A DNA stretch of 64,000 bases from Pseudactinotalea sp. HY158 (GCF_009660225.1 NZ_CP045920.1:3174079-3238078), one strand, 5' to 3'; positions 1 to 10,033 are shown, counted from the first letter of the stretch. The notes: a model not told the origin generated them from the sequence alone. Made by a program: numbers and translations.

Positions 1-44
1 AGTTGGCCGCCTCCGGAGGCGGCGAGCGACTTGTCGGTACTCAC
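1..44 (-). CDS. nuoC: NADH dehydrogenase I subunit C, N-terminal fragment
   Basis: Only the first 14 codons lie in the window; the gene continues past the left edge. A GTG start overlaps the nuoB stop as GTGA, the usual arrangement of translationally coupled nuo genes. The visible residues ([14 protein letters not shown]) are not diagnostic. The call rests on position after nuoA-nuoB. Confidence 0.6.
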   Translation of the reverse strand, partial: MSTDKSLAASGGGQ

Positions 45-598
45 GCGAGCAGGCCCTTCATCTCGTGGGTCGGCGTGGCGCGCAGCGCGGCGGCCTCGAC
101 CTGGCGGCTGATCTCCTCCCGGTGCGCGCCGAGGGGCGCGCCCTTGATCACATGCTTGTGCAGCTCGAGGATGGAGTTGATGAGCATCTCGGGCCGCGGC
201 GGGCACCCGGGAAGGTAGATGTCGACGGGGAGCACGTGGTCGGCCCCCTGGACGATGGCGTAGTTGTTGAACATCCCGCCCGAGGAGGCGCAGACGCCCA
301 TCGCGATGACCCACTTGGGGTCGGCCATCTGGTCGTAGACGGTGCGCATGACCGGGGCCATCTTGTGACTGACCCGCCCGGCGATGATCATCAGGTCGGC
401 CTGCCGCGGCGAGGCCCGGAAGACCTCCATGCCGTAGCGGGAGATGTCGAAGCGCGGTGTGCCCGCGGCCATCATCTCGATCGCGCAGCAGGCGAGGCCG
501 AACGTGACCGGCCACATCGACGAGGAGCGCGTCCATCCCACCAGGTCCTCGATCTTGCCCAGGAGGAAGCCGGAGGGAAGCTTTTCTTCGAGTCCCAT
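41..598 (-). CDS. nuoB: NADH-quinone oxidoreductase subunit B
   Basis: This is the peripheral-arm subunit of complex I that holds cluster N2, the last iron-sulfur centre before the quinone. The protein has 185 residues. The cluster ligands are visible: adjacent Cys37-Cys38 in [10 protein letters not shown], Cys103 in [10 protein letters not shown] and Cys132 in PGCPPRPE. The ATG at 598 is preferred over an upstream in-frame start because family members begin with MGLEEKLP-like sequence. It follows nuoA by 16 nt and overlaps nuoC by 4 nt. In this organism the acceptor should be menaquinone, in line with the men genes nearby. Confidence 0.97.
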   Translation of the reverse strand: MGLEEKLPSGFLLGKIEDLVGWTRSSSMWPVTFGLACCAIEMMAAGTPRFDISRYGMEVFRASPRQADLMIIAGRVSHKMAPVMRTVYDQMADPKWVIAMGVCASSGGMFNNYAIVQGADHVLPVDIYLPGCPPRPEMLINSILELHKHVIKGAPLGAHREEISRQVEAAALRATPTHEMKGLLA

Positions 599-614
599 AC
601 TCGTGGTTCCTTTC

Positions 615-974
615 TCAGTCCCAGTCCAGGCCACCGCGACGCCATTCGTAGACGAACGGCACGGTGATGAAGAACAGGAACGTCATCATTGCGATCAGGC
701 CGAAGACGGCGAGCTCCGAGAAGGCCACCGCCCACGGGTACAGGAAGACGACCTCGATGTCGAACAGGATGAAGGTCATCGCCACGAGGTAGTACTTGAT
801 CGGGAAGCGACCGGTACTGGCCCCGGGGGTGGGTTGGACGCCGCATTCGTAGGCGGCGACCTTGACCTTGTTGTAACGCTTCGGCCCGATGACGGCGGAC
901 GCGGCGAGTCCCCCGCCGGCGAGCAGCAGGGCCAGACCCAGCAGGATCAGGATCGGAAGGTAGGGATTGGTCAT
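615..974 (-). CDS. nuoA: NADH-quinone oxidoreductase subunit A
   Basis: This small membrane subunit of complex I lies near the quinone site. It has 119 residues and three hydrophobic segments (about 5-30, 62-82 and 88-110). The family motif around the exposed loop, [12 protein letters not shown], and the acidic [12 protein letters not shown] segment in helix 2 are present. It is the first gene of the nuo operon on the minus strand. Only 10 nt separate it from the end of the upstream reductase gene, so the two could be co-transcribed. Confidence 0.97.
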   Translation of the reverse strand: MTNPYLPILILLGLALLLAGGGLAASAVIGPKRYNKVKVAAYECGVQPTPGASTGRFPIKYYLVAMTFILFDIEVVFLYPWAVAFSELAVFGLIAMMTFLFFITVPFVYEWRRGGLDWD

Positions 975-984
975 GGGCAGATCC

Positions 985-2304
985 TCACGCCGCAGGGACG
1001 ATTCGTGTCAGTGAGGTGATGATCCGGTCGGTCAGATCTCCACCTCGGGTGTCGTAGGAGTCCGAGAGCAGCTTCAGCACGAACTTCATGAGCAGCGGCC
1101 GGGGCAGCCCGTACCGCGTGCACACGCGCATGATCTCCGGCCGCTCGATCAACTTGACGAACTGTCGACCGAGAGCGAAATATCCGCCGATGTCCTCGTT
1201 CATTCGGCGCGGGTAGCTGAGCAGCATCCGCTCGCGCGCGGGGGCGGTCGTGCGCATGAGCGCCTGGGCGGCGACGTCCGCCGCGATCCGGCCCGCCTGG
1301 AGCCCGTAGGCGATGCCCTCCCCGTTGAACGGGGAGACCATGCCGCCGGCGTCGCCGATGAGCATGAGGCCGCGCCGGTAGAGGGGGGTGCGGTTGAACG
1401 CCATCGGCAGGGCGGCACTGCGCACGGGGCCGACCTGGTTCTCGGGCGTGAACTCCCAGTCCGCGGGCGCGTTGCGCATCCAGGCCGCGAGCAGGGCCTT
1501 GTAGTCGAGCTTCGTCGCCCGCGCGGTCGAGGAGACCGAGCCGAGGCCGACGTTCGCCGTGCCGTCTCCGAGCGCGAAGATCCACCCGTAGCCGGGCAGG
1601 AGCGGAGAGTTCCCGGCCTCGCCCTCCCACAGCTCGAGCTGGGACTCCATCCACTCGTCGTCGTGGCGCGGGGTGCGGAAGTAGGTGCGCACGGCGACCC
1701 CCATGGGCCGGTCCTCGCGCTTGGCGATTCCGACGGCGGTCGCGAGCCGGGCGGACACCCCGCCCGCGTCGATGACGATCGGCGCGCGCAGCGGACGTTC
1801 CGCACCCTCCTCGCCCGGGATGCGCCGTCCCCGTTCGTCCACGGAGCGGTAGGTGACCCCGACGACCCGGTCGGTGCGCTCGTCCACGAGCGGGCCGGTG
1901 ACGTTGGCCCCCTCGATCAGCTTCGCGCCGCTGGCGCGGGCGTGATGCGCGAGGGTCTGGTCGAGGCCGGTGCGGGCCTTGGCCATGCCGTAGTTCGGGT
2001 AGCGCTCGATCTCCGGCCACGGGAGGTGGAGGGTGTGTCCGCCGCCGACGACCCGCAGGCCCTTGTTGCGGATCCAGCCGTCCTGCGGGTGCATCGGCAC
2101 GCCCATGCGGATGAGCTCGGAGACGGCGCGGGGGGTGAGCCCGTCGCCGCACACCTTGTCGCGGGGGAACGTGGCCTTCTCGAGCAGCAGCACCTCGAGT
2201 CCGACCGTCGCGAGGTGATGCGCGGCCGAGGCCCCGGCCGGGCCTGCGCCTACGACGATGACGTCGGCGTCATCCTCGGGCACGACCAACACGCCAACCA
2301 CCAT
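985..2304 (-). CDS. geranylgeranyl reductase family FAD protein, MenJ-like
   Basis: This flavoprotein probably saturates a double bond in the polyprenyl tail of menaquinone (as MenJ does in mycobacteria) or of another isoprenoid. It has 439 residues from the ATG at 2304. A Rossmann motif GAGPAG sits at residues 19-24, followed by CGDGLTPRAV, which is typical of the family, and a second FAD motif GDAGGMVSPFNGEG near residue 315. Its place directly upstream of nuoA and within the men region supports a quinone role. The reading frame stays open for 56 more codons upstream, but that stretch has no family resemblance. No good ribosome binding site marks the chosen start, so the N-terminus is uncertain. 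Confidence 0.85.
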   Translation of the reverse strand: MVVGVLVVPEDDADVIVVGAGPAGASAAHHLATVGLEVLLLEKATFPRDKVCGDGLTPRAVSELIRMGVPMHPQDGWIRNKGLRVVGGGHTLHLPWPEIERYPNYGMAKARTGLDQTLAHHARASGAKLIEGANVTGPLVDERTDRVVGVTYRSVDERGRRIPGEEGAERPLRAPIVIDAGGVSARLATAVGIAKREDRPMGVAVRTYFRTPRHDDEWMESQLELWEGEAGNSPLLPGYGWIFALGDGTANVGLGSVSSTARATKLDYKALLAAWMRNAPADWEFTPENQVGPVRSAALPMAFNRTPLYRRGLMLIGDAGGMVSPFNGEGIAYGLQAGRIAADVAAQALMRTTAPARERMLLSYPRRMNEDIGGYFALGRQFVKLIERPEIMRVCTRYGLPRPLLMKFVLKLLSDSYDTRGGDLTDRIITSLTRIVPAA

Positions 2305-2730
2305 TTCCGCTACTGCGAGCTTGCCAAATTGATGTTCCTCTGGGGGCGATCCGCGCTGATTTTGCGCGGAAAACATGCCCGTCTGCAGCCTAGCGTCAAT
2401 GACGCGCCCCCGCTGACGCCACACCCCCGATCCAGGTGACTCAGGCGACCATTCCGTCACGTCAGGCCGCAACCGGGCGGAACAACGCGACGGATTCGGC
2501 GACCGGGGCCACGCGCCCGGGCCCCCGTGAGGCGCGTCACGGCCCGCGGAGCGCGAGCGCGACGCCCCGTCGAGGGGATTCCGACAAGTGATCGATCAAT
2601 GTCAGCAAGCCTCTTGACGTCAAGATACCCGGGGCGCATGGTGGAGGCAGGACATCGCGCCGGCATCACACCGGCCCAGCACACCACCGACGCAGCCACC
2701 GACGTGGCTGCGGAGCACCCGGAGGCACTC
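2305..2730. other. divergent intergenic region, 426 bp
   Basis: This gap separates the MenJ-like gene (leftward) and prpD (rightward). Both flanking frames stay open into it, but the encoded residues look random. It contains the 14-bp palindrome listed separately and presumably both promoters. No RNA gene or small CDS could be supported. Confidence 0.5.
2612..2625. promoter_or_regulatory. perfect 14-bp palindrome, candidate operator
   Basis: TCTTGACGTCAAGA is a perfect inverted repeat 106 bp upstream of the prpD start. It also contains TTGAC, so it could overlap a -35 element. The TTGA-N2-TCAA core resembles operators bound by dimeric winged-helix regulators such as the MarR family. No regulator gene is adjacent, so the ligand and protein are unknown. 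Confidence 0.5.
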
Positions 2731-4110
2731 ATGACCGAAGTCCAGGACCTGGCCGCGTTCGTCCACCGCGTCACGCTGGCGGATGCCGGCGCGGAGGCGA
2801 TCGATCGTTTGAAGATCCACGTCCTCGACACCCTCGGGGTCGCGATCGGCGCCCTCGACGCCGAGCCGATGGTCGCCGTCCGCGGCCTGCTCGAGGACCT
2901 CGGCGGCACCGAGGTCGCGACCCTCATCGGCGGCGGCCGGACCTCCCCGGACCGGGCCGCCTTCTACAACAGCGGCCTGAGCCGCTACCTCGACTTCATG
3001 GACGCCTACCTCGCCCCGGGGGAGACGAATCACCCGTCGGACAACCTCGGCGCGGTCCTCGCCGCCGCCGAGAGCGTCGGCGCCTCCGGAGCCGAGTTCC
3101 TCGCGGCCCTGGCGGTGGCGTACCAGGTGCACACCCGCCTCGCGGACGAGGCGCCCGTGCGGGCACGCGGCTTCGACCACACGACCCAGGGTGCCTATGC
3201 CGCGGCCGCCGGAGCGGCCAAGGCGATGCGGCTGACGACCGGCCAGATCGCGAACGCGATCGCGATCTGCGGCACCGCCAACAACGCCCTGCGCGTGACC
3301 CGCACGGGCTCGTTGAGCCACTGGAAGGGCCTCGCCTATCCGCAGGTGTCGAAGGAGGGGACGTTCGCGGCGCTGCTCGCGGCACGCGGGATCACGGGCC
3401 CGGCGGAGGTGTTCGAGGGGAACAAGGGCTTCAAGGAGACCGTCTCCGGCCCGTTCACGCTCGACTGGGCCGGGGAGGACCTGGAACGGGTCCGCCGGGT
3501 GATCATCAAGAAGCACAACGCCGAGATCCACTCGCAGTCGGCGCTCGAGGCGGTCATCGCCGTCCGGGCCCGCTTTCGGGCCGGCGTCCGGGCCGAGGAC
3601 GTCGCCTCGATCGAGCTGACGACCTTCGACGTGGCGTACTCGATCATCGGCGGCGGCGAGGAGGGCGACAAGCGGACGGTCGCCACGAAGGAGGAGGCCG
3701 ATCACTCCCTGCCGTGGATGCTCGCCGTGACCCTCCTCGACGGCGAGCTCACGCCCGCCCAGTACGAGCCCGCCCGGATCGTCGCCGACGACGTCCAACA
3801 GCTCATGACACGCGTGCGCATCCGGCCGGACGACGACCTGTCGGCGCGCTTCCCCGAGGAGATGCCGGCGCGCCTGGTCCTCACCCTGACCGACGGCACG
3901 TCCTTCGAGGCCGAGGAGTCCGCCTACGAGGGGTTCCACACCCGTCCGCAGAGCTGGGCGGGCGCCGAGCGGAAGTTCCACGCGCTCACGACCCCGTTCG
4001 CACCCGCCGAATTGCGCGAGGAGATCGTCGCGCTCGTGCGCGGGCTCGAGCACGAGCCCGTCACCGCCCTCACCTCCGCACTCGCCCGGGTGCGCCGGGA
4101 GCGGGCCTGA
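2731..4110 (+). CDS. MmgE/PrpD family protein
   Basis: The protein belongs to the family of 2-methylcitrate dehydratase (PrpD), cis-aconitate decarboxylase and iminodisuccinate epimerase. These enzymes act on small di- or tricarboxylic acids through proton abstraction. It has 459 residues. The N-terminal all-helical domain begins LAAFVHRVT and continues through IDRLKIHVLDTLGVAIGA, and the central NHPSDNLGAVLAAAESVGASG segment is typical. The ATG at 2731 has GGAGG 5 nt upstream; in-frame starts further upstream lack it. It is followed 40 nt later by a comA-like gene, not by prpB or prpC, so a methylcitrate-cycle role is unlikely and the substrate is unknown. Confidence 0.85.
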   Translation: MTEVQDLAAFVHRVTLADAGAEAIDRLKIHVLDTLGVAIGALDAEPMVAVRGLLEDLGGTEVATLIGGGRTSPDRAAFYNSGLSRYLDFMDAYLAPGETNHPSDNLGAVLAAAESVGASGAEFLAALAVAYQVHTRLADEAPVRARGFDHTTQGAYAAAAGAAKAMRLTTGQIANAIAICGTANNALRVTRTGSLSHWKGLAYPQVSKEGTFAALLAARGITGPAEVFEGNKGFKETVSGPFTLDWAGEDLERVRRVIIKKHNAEIHSQSALEAVIAVRARFRAGVRAEDVASIELTTFDVAYSIIGGGEEGDKRTVATKEEADHSLPWMLAVTLLDGELTPAQYEPARIVADDVQQLMTRVRIRPDDDLSARFPEEMPARLVLTLTDGTSFEAEESAYEGFHTRPQSWAGAERKFHALTTPFAPAELREEIVALVRGLEHEPVTALTSALARVRRERA

Positions 4111-4150
4111 ACCGAGCCCCGTCCGGGGCATTCACACAAGGAGACCGACC

Positions 4151-4987
4151 ATGTCCAACGCCACCGGATTCGATGTGAGCTTCGACTTCGTGCCGCGCGC
4201 CTACCGCCCGGCCAAGCCCCGAGCCACCGGGATGACCGAGATCCGCGCCCCGTACTATGCGACGTTCGGCACCCGGCACCTGCAGGACGTCTTCGAGGTC
4301 GCCGGCCAGTGGGTCGACGGCATCAAGTGGGCGGGCGGCTCGTTCGCGCTCGTGCCGCCCGAGCAGGTCCGAGCGTTCAGCGACCTCGCGCACGAGAACG
4401 ACTCCTACGTCTCCTCGGGCGGCTGGATCGAGACCGTGCTGCGCTACGGCCCGGACGCGGTCGACCACTACCTCCGTGAGGCCAAGGAGGTGGGCTTCGA
4501 CGTGATCGAGATCTCGACCGGCTTCATCATGCTGCCCACCTCCGGGCTCGAACGACTCGTCGAGAAGGTGGTGGCGGCAGGCCTGCGGCCCAAGCCCGAG
4601 CTCGGCATCCAGATCGGCTCCGGCGGGGACTCCGGGGAGGCGGAGCTGGCGGCGGAGACGACGAAGGACATCGGCGACCTCGTCGACCGCGGCCGGCGCG
4701 CGCTCGCGGCCGGCGCATCGATCATCATGATCGAGTCCGAGGGGATCACCGAGAACGTCGCCGAGTGGAACACCTCCGCCGCGGCGTCGATCATCAACGG
4801 CCTCGGCCTCGAGAACGTCATGTTCGAGGCCGCGGACGGGCCGGTCTTCGAGTGGTACGTCAAGAACTACGGCAACGAGGTCAACCTGTTCGTCGACCAC
4901 AGCCAGATCCTCCAGCTCGAGGGGCTGCGTCAGAACATCTGGGGCAACGTGTCCACCTGGGGGCGCGTGATCAACCCCGCTCCGTGA
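4151..4987 (+). CDS. phosphosulfolactate synthase (ComA) family protein
   Basis: ComA enzymes add sulfite to phosphoenolpyruvate to give (2R)-phospho-3-sulfolactate, the first step of coenzyme M synthesis in methanogens and of sulfolactate synthesis in some bacilli. The 278-residue protein is the usual length for a TIM-barrel ComA. Recognisable stretches are VDGIKWAGGSFAL, FDVIEISTGFIMLP and IIMIESEGITENV, which carry the Lys and Glu residues expected near the metal and substrate site. AAGGAG lies 7 nt before the ATG. The gene forms an apparent operon with the PrpD-family gene. No comB, comC or comDE homologue is in the window, so the product may differ from sulfolactate. Confidence 0.85.
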   Translation: MSNATGFDVSFDFVPRAYRPAKPRATGMTEIRAPYYATFGTRHLQDVFEVAGQWVDGIKWAGGSFALVPPEQVRAFSDLAHENDSYVSSGGWIETVLRYGPDAVDHYLREAKEVGFDVIEISTGFIMLPTSGLERLVEKVVAAGLRPKPELGIQIGSGGDSGEAELAAETTKDIGDLVDRGRRALAAGASIIMIESEGITENVAEWNTSAAASIINGLGLENVMFEAADGPVFEWYVKNYGNEVNLFVDHSQILQLEGLRQNIWGNVSTWGRVINPAP

Positions 4988-5000
4988 CCGGCCCGCGCCG

Positions 5001-5030
5001 ATTCAGGGCCGTTCAGGGCCGTTCAGGGCT
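5001..5030. repeat. 10-bp tandem repeat, three copies
   Basis: Three head-to-tail copies of a unit like GTTCAGGGCC lie between the convergent comA and menG genes. The last copy runs into the menG stop codon. The first copy starts with A instead of G and the last ends in T. Confidence 0.85.
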
Positions 5031-5736
5031 ACTCGGCCGGCTTGAATGCCCGGTGAAGCGCGACGATCCCGCCGGTGAGGTTGCGATAGCCGACGCCCCG
5101 CCACCCGGACGCGTGCAGCACGCCGGCGAGCGCGTCCTGGTCGGGCCAGGCCGCGATCGACTCGGCCAGATAGTCGTAGGCCGGGGCGTTCGAGGAGACG
5201 GCCTTGGCGACCGGGGAGAGGATCCGGTCGCGATAGAACCCGTACAGGCCCGCCCAGGCCCGGTTCGGCGGCTGGGAGAATTCGCAGACGACGAGTCGCC
5301 CGCCCGGCACGGTCACCCGCAGCATCTCCCGCAGGGCCAGGCCCGTGTCAGAGATGTTGCGCAGGCCGAACGAGATCGTCACCGCGTCGAAGCTCGCGTC
5401 CGCGAACGGCAGGTCGGTCGCATCCCCGAGGACGAACGGCAGGTCGGGGCGCCGGCGACGGCCCTCGGCCACCATGCCCTCGGACATGTCGCACGGGGTG
5501 ACGTCGATGCCGGCATCGGCGTAGTCCGCGCTCGAGGTGCCCGTGCCCGCCGCCAGGTCGAGCACCCGCTCGCCGGGCCGGGCCGCGACCGCGTCGAACG
5601 TCGCCCTCCGCCAGATCCGGTCGATACCGCCGGTGAGGATGTCGTTGGTGCGGTCGTAATTGCGGGCGACCTCGTCGAACATCCCGGCGACCGCGGTCGG
5701 GTCCTTGTACAGGCTGGCGCGTGACATGGCGTCCAT
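5029..5736 (-). CDS. menG: demethylmenaquinone methyltransferase
   Basis: This SAM-dependent methyltransferase (UbiE/MenG family) methylates demethylmenaquinone to menaquinone, the last step of the pathway. The protein has 235 residues. A SAM-binding motif [13 protein letters not shown], lies near residue 60, and SFGLRNISD and the C-terminal [17 protein letters not shown] are family signatures. The start at 5736 is chosen because GGAGG lies 7 nt upstream; a second ATG three codons later lacks this spacing. It is transcribed divergently from the serine hydrolase gene and converges on comA. Confidence 0.95.
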   Translation of the reverse strand: MDAMSRASLYKDPTAVAGMFDEVARNYDRTNDILTGGIDRIWRRATFDAVAARPGERVLDLAAGTGTSSADYADAGIDVTPCDMSEGMVAEGRRRRPDLPFVLGDATDLPFADASFDAVTISFGLRNISDTGLALREMLRVTVPGGRLVVCEFSQPPNRAWAGLYGFYRDRILSPVAKAVSSNAPAYDYLAESIAAWPDQDALAGVLHASGWRGVGYRNLTGGIVALHRAFKPAE

Positions 5737-5835
5737 TAGACCACCTCCCCCCGATTGCACATCCTTGCCAAGACTGCGGTCGACGACGATAATTCGTTTC
5801 GACCGACTCCCATCCCCCTCAAGGAGCGAACACCG

Positions 5836-8616
5836 ATGTTCAGATCGAGAGGCACGGCGATCGCCGCCGTCGCCGGCCTGGGGGTGTCCCTGCTCATCGC
5901 GGCCCCCGCCGGCGCCGCGGAGACCACCACCCTGACCGTGCACTACTACTCCGCGACCGGCAGCGACGGCGACCTCGAGGCGCTCACCCTCGGTGGCGCC
6001 GCCCCGACCGCCATGTCCACCGACGAGGACTCCTTCGGCACCGTGGCGGAGTTCGCCTTCGCCGGCGAGCACGACCGCCTCGGCGTGCGCGCGAGTGGCG
6101 ACAGCCGATTCCCCGAGGACCTGCGTTACGTCGAGGCGACCGACGGCGCCGCCGAGGTCTGGCTGATCGACGGCGACGCCCGCGCCTACGGGGCCCCGCA
6201 GACGCTCGACGCCGACGACGTGACCACGAGCGACCGGAAGGCGTTCATCGCGGTCGAGGATCTGACCGACGTCCTCGACCTCACCTACTCCTACGGCAGG
6301 AACGGCTACGTCTTCGACGGCGCCCCCGCGGACACGCTCGACATCCTCACGATCTTCCGCAACCGCGACTACTACGAGATCGCGGTCGACACGAACCGGA
6401 TCGGCCAGAACGTCACCGGCAACATGATCAGCTACTGGCTCTCCGAGGACTACGTGTTCTCCGACATCGACGGCTACTCCGAGGGCGGCGAGTACTACCT
6501 CTCCTTCGGCGCCATCGAATGGCTGTTCCAGGTGCGCACGCTCATCCACTCCGGCGACGCCCTCGTGCTCACGCCGCAGTTCGTCGCCCACGACGAGCTC
6601 ACCACGGCCGACCCCGCCGCGGTGGGCTTCGATCCGGTCGAGCTCGCCTCCCTGGACGACTGGATCCAGGACCAGGTCGACGCGGGCGGCCCGGCGGTGG
6701 GCGTCGTCGTCACGAAGGACGGCAAGGTGGTCAAGAACGACGCCTACGGCTACGCGCTGCGCTACTCGACCGGCGTGGACGAGGCGGGAGACCTCACGCC
6801 GGCGGAGCTCCTGCCCGAATCCGAATGGGAGCCGGCCACGACCGACACCCTGTTCGACCTCGCGTCGAACTCGAAGATGTACGCCACGAACTACGCGATC
6901 CAGCGACTCGTGAGTGAGGGCCGGCTCGACCTGGACGCCACCGTTGCGTCGTTCCCGGGCTGGGAGGACTTCACCGACGCCAACTCCGACTACACGGGCA
7001 AGTGGACCGTCGGCGGCGCGGGCGGGATCACGGCGGTGCACACCGGCAAGGAGACCGTGACGGTCCGTGACCTCCTCCATCACGAGGGCGGCCTCATCCC
7101 CGATCCCGAGTATCCGAACCGGGCCTCCGCCGGGGACCTGTGGTACCAGACCGACGATCCGGACGACCGGGCCGGGATCATCGACGCGATCAGCCGCACC
7201 CCGCTCATGTACGCGCCTCGGACGCGGTTCGCCTACAGCGACGTGGACTTCATGATCCTCGGGCTGCTCGTGGAGCAGATCACCGGCGAACGCCTGGACG
7301 TCTATCTGGAGAACGAGTTCTACGGGCCGCTCGGGCTCGAGGCCACGACGTTCCGGCCGCTCGCCTCCGGCTTCGCCCCCGAGGAGGTCGCGGCGACCGA
7401 GCTCAACGGGAACACCCGCGACGGGAACGTCTCCTTCGGCACGCTCCCGAACGGCGACCCCGTGCCGATGCGCCACTACACGCTCCAGGGCGAGGTGCAC
7501 GACGAGAAGGCCTTCTACTCCATGGCCGGTGTCGCCGGGCATGCCGGCCTGTTCTCCACCACCGGCGATATGGCGGTGCTCACCCAGCTCATGCTCAACC
7601 GGGGCAGCTACGGCGGTGAGCAGTACTTCGACGCCGACGTGGCCGACGAGTTCACCACGCCGCACGCGGTCGGCGGCGGCAACGCGGACTCCTCGACGAT
7701 CGCGCTCGGGTGGCGGGTGCACTCGAAGAACGCCGCCGCGTACTACTACTTCAACTGGGGCCCCTCGCGCGAGACCTACGGCCACCAGGGCTGGACCGGC
7801 ACGCTCACGATCATCGACCCGCTGCACCAGCTGACGATCACGATCCTGACGAACATGCGCCACTCGCCGGTGACGAGCCCCCCGAACGGCTTCGCCGGGG
7901 CGAATTACGCCGTGGCGGACCTCGTGCCGATCTCGGCGCGCGTGTACCGGGCGCTCACGGGCGAGAGCGTGCAGTTCACCCCGGCGGCATCGGTCGCCGC
8001 GGTGGCCGACGTGACGGTCGCGCACGGCACCTCCCTCGAGGACGCGATCGGAGCGCTCGCCTCCTCGACGACGCTCACCGACGCCGACGGCGGCGAGTGG
8101 GACGTGGCCCTGAGCTGGGAGCTTCCGGGCTACGACGGCCGCAGCGCCGGCGACTACGAGGCGATCGGCACGTTCGACCTGCCGGACGGCATCACCCCCG
8201 GCGAGCCCGCGATCTCGACCGAGGTGCGCGCGACGGTCACCGTGGCCGACGAGCCGACCGCCCCGACGGACGAGCCCACCGACCCGACCGACCCGACCGA
8301 CGAGCCCACCGACGGCGCGCAGGACGCGGGCGGGACGAGCGATGCCGGTGGCACGGATGGCGCTGCCGGCACCGATGGCACCGATGGCACCGACGGCTCG
8401 GACGGCACGGACGGCACCGACGCCACGGGCGGAACCGGATCCGCCGACAGCATCGGATCCGCCGACGGAACGATCCCGCCGACCGGCGACGCGAGCGAGC
8501 CCCTGCCCTCGACGGGCGCGAGTGCCGGGGCCGCCGCGCTCCTGGCGACGCTCGTCGCGGCCGCCGGGGCCGCCGTCCTCCTCGGACGTCGCCACCGGGT
8601 GATCACCCGCCGGTGA
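5836..8616 (+). CDS. LPxTG-anchored serine hydrolase (beta-lactamase/PBP4* fold)
   Basis: This is a 926-residue surface enzyme. A signal peptide (1-30, ending PAGAA) is followed by a region like pullulanase-associated PUD modules ([15 protein letters not shown]), then a stalk-like segment. The hydrolase domain has the serine-lysine motif S344-N-S-K347, Y467-S-D469 and H650-QGWTGT in place of KTG. After it come an Ig-like domain of the Big_4 type (about 715-800), a Thr/Asp/Gly-rich linker, and an LPSTG sortase signal at 890-894 with a hydrophobic segment and a basic tail. AAGGAG precedes the ATG. The family includes DD-peptidases and esterases; the substrate cannot be read from the sequence. 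The PUD-like module suggests binding to a glycan. Confidence 0.85.
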   Translation: MFRSRGTAIAAVAGLGVSLLIAAPAGAAETTTLTVHYYSATGSDGDLEALTLGGAAPTAMSTDEDSFGTVAEFAFAGEHDRLGVRASGDSRFPEDLRYVEATDGAAEVWLIDGDARAYGAPQTLDADDVTTSDRKAFIAVEDLTDVLDLTYSYGRNGYVFDGAPADTLDILTIFRNRDYYEIAVDTNRIGQNVTGNMISYWLSEDYVFSDIDGYSEGGEYYLSFGAIEWLFQVRTLIHSGDALVLTPQFVAHDELTTADPAAVGFDPVELASLDDWIQDQVDAGGPAVGVVVTKDGKVVKNDAYGYALRYSTGVDEAGDLTPAELLPESEWEPATTDTLFDLASNSKMYATNYAIQRLVSEGRLDLDATVASFPGWEDFTDANSDYTGKWTVGGAGGITAVHTGKETVTVRDLLHHEGGLIPDPEYPNRASAGDLWYQTDDPDDRAGIIDAISRTPLMYAPRTRFAYSDVDFMILGLLVEQITGERLDVYLENEFYGPLGLEATTFRPLASGFAPEEVAATELNGNTRDGNVSFGTLPNGDPVPMRHYTLQGEVHDEKAFYSMAGVAGHAGLFSTTGDMAVLTQLMLNRGSYGGEQYFDADVADEFTTPHAVGGGNADSSTIALGWRVHSKNAAAYYYFNWGPSRETYGHQGWTGTLTIIDPLHQLTITILTNMRHSPVTSPPNGFAGANYAVADLVPISARVYRALTGESVQFTPAASVAAVADVTVAHGTSLEDAIGALASSTTLTDADGGEWDVALSWELPGYDGRSAGDYEAIGTFDLPDGITPGEPAISTEVRATVTVADEPTAPTDEPTDPTDPTDEPTDGAQDAGGTSDAGGTDGAAGTDGTDGTDGSDGTDGTDATGGTGSADSIGSADGTIPPTGDASEPLPSTGASAGAAALLATLVAAAGAAVLLGRRHRVITRR

Positions 8617-8620
8617 GCAT

Positions 8621-8626
8621 TAGGCT
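8621..8626 (+). promoter_or_regulatory. -10 hexamer for menF
   Basis: TAGGCT lies 7 nt before the menF ATG, placing the transcription start at or next to the A of the start codon. Confidence 0.55.
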
Positions 8627-8633
8627 GGGGGCG

Positions 8634-9929
8634 ATGTCTGCTCCCTCCGCGGCACCCCTCGCCCCCAGCCCCGCCTACCTCGCCCGCACGGTCCCGATCG
8701 ACGACCCGGGCGACCTGCTGAGGTACCTGCCGGCCCCCACCCCCGGGGCCGCGCTCAGCTGGATCCGCGGCGGTGAGGGGCTCGTCGCCTGGGGCGAGAT
8801 CGCCCGGTTCCGCACGACCGGGCCGGCCCGGTTCGACGATGCCGACAACCACTGGAGCGAGTTCATGTCGCGCTGCGTCGTCCGCGACGAGGTGGGCCTG
8901 CCCGGCACCGGGCCGCTCGCCTTCGGCTCCTTCGCGTTCTCCGCGGACTCCCCCGCGGGCGGGGTGCTCATCGTGCCGGAGGTGATCCTCGGGCGTCGGG
9001 ACGGCGCAGCGTGGCTCACCGTCGTCACTCCCGGATCGCTCGGGCCACTTCCCGATCTTCCGGCTCACCTCGCGAGCGTGGCACCGCTCACGGAGGCGAC
9101 CACCGCCGCCTTCGCCGCCGGCGCCCGGGACGAGGCCGCCTGGCTCGCCGAGGTCGGGCAGGTCATCTCCGCGATCCGCTCGGGCGAGGTGGCCAAGGTG
9201 GTCGTCGCGCGTGATCTCATCGCCACGACGACCGCCCCGATCGACGTGCGCCGCACGCTCGGCCACCTGGCGAGCGCGTACGCGACGAGCTGGACCTTCG
9301 CGGTCGACGGGCTCATCGGGGCGACCCCCGAACTCCTGCTGCGGCGGGAGCGGGGACTGCTCGCCTCCCGGGTCCTGGCCGGCACGATCCGGCGCACGGG
9401 CGACGCGGACGTCGACGCCACGCACGCGGCCGCCCTCGCGCACTCGTCGAAGGACCTCGAGGAGCACGAGTACGCGGTCGACTCCCTGCTCGAATCGCTC
9501 CGGGACCACGTGGCCACGACGAGCTGCCCCGAGGTGCCGTTCATCCTGCAGCTGCCGAACGTCATGCACCTGGCGACCGACGTCACGGCCGTACCGGACG
9601 CCGACTCGACCGAGGTGTCCTCGCTCGCGTTCGCTGCGCTGCTCCATCCGACGGCGGCGGTATGCGGCACCCCCACCGCCGAGGCCGCGCGGGTGCTGGC
9701 CGCCCACGAGGGAATGGACCGGAACCGCTACGCCGGGCCGGTCGGCTGGATGGGCGGCGACGGCGACGGCGAATGGGCCATCGCGCTGCGGACCGCCCGG
9801 GCCGTCACGGATCGGACGTGGCAGCTCTTCGCCGGCTGCGGGATCATGGCGGCCTCGGATCCCGCCGCCGAGTGGGCCGAGTCCGAGGCGAAGCTCGCCC
9901 CGATGCGCGAGGCGATCACGGCGTCCTGA
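8634..9929 (+). CDS. menF: isochorismate synthase
   Basis: The enzyme converts chorismate to isochorismate, the entry step of menaquinone synthesis. The 431-residue protein has the C-terminal chorismate-binding fold. The stretches KVVVARDLIA, FAVDGLIGATPELLLRRE, SSKDLEEHEYAV, LHPTAAVCGTP and GCGIMAASDPAAEWAESEAK carry the family's magnesium-binding glutamates. The ATG at 8634 was chosen for the -10 hexamer 7 nt upstream. A GTG overlapping the preceding stop codon is a weaker alternative. It is closely downstream of the serine hydrolase gene but appears to have its own promoter. Confidence 0.93.
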   Translation: MSAPSAAPLAPSPAYLARTVPIDDPGDLLRYLPAPTPGAALSWIRGGEGLVAWGEIARFRTTGPARFDDADNHWSEFMSRCVVRDEVGLPGTGPLAFGSFAFSADSPAGGVLIVPEVILGRRDGAAWLTVVTPGSLGPLPDLPAHLASVAPLTEATTAAFAAGARDEAAWLAEVGQVISAIRSGEVAKVVVARDLIATTTAPIDVRRTLGHLASAYATSWTFAVDGLIGATPELLLRRERGLLASRVLAGTIRRTGDADVDATHAAALAHSSKDLEEHEYAVDSLLESLRDHVATTSCPEVPFILQLPNVMHLATDVTAVPDADSTEVSSLAFAALLHPTAAVCGTPTAEAARVLAAHEGMDRNRYAGPVGWMGGDGDGEWAIALRTARAVTDRTWQLFAGCGIMAASDPAAEWAESEAKLAPMREAITAS

Positions 9930-9973
9930 GGCGCCGCCCGGGCCGCCTTCGGGTGGCAGCGCACGTCACGGCC

Positions 9974-10033
9974 CTGCACGCCCCGGCACGACCCTGCACG
10001 ACACTGCACGCCCCGGCACGACCCTGCACGACT
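9974..10033. repeat. 30-bp direct repeat built from 10-bp units
   Basis: There are two 30-bp copies that differ only at the last base. Each is made of three 10-bp units (CTGCACGCCC, CGGCACGACC, CTGCACGACA), giving six units with a shared GCACG core. They lie in the 180-bp gap between menF and the BCCT carrier gene. Confidence 0.85.

Noticed and set aside
2620-4131. 503-codon minus-strand frame opposite prpD
   Set aside because: The plus-strand frame has clear PrpD family motifs and a ribosome binding site; this one has neither.
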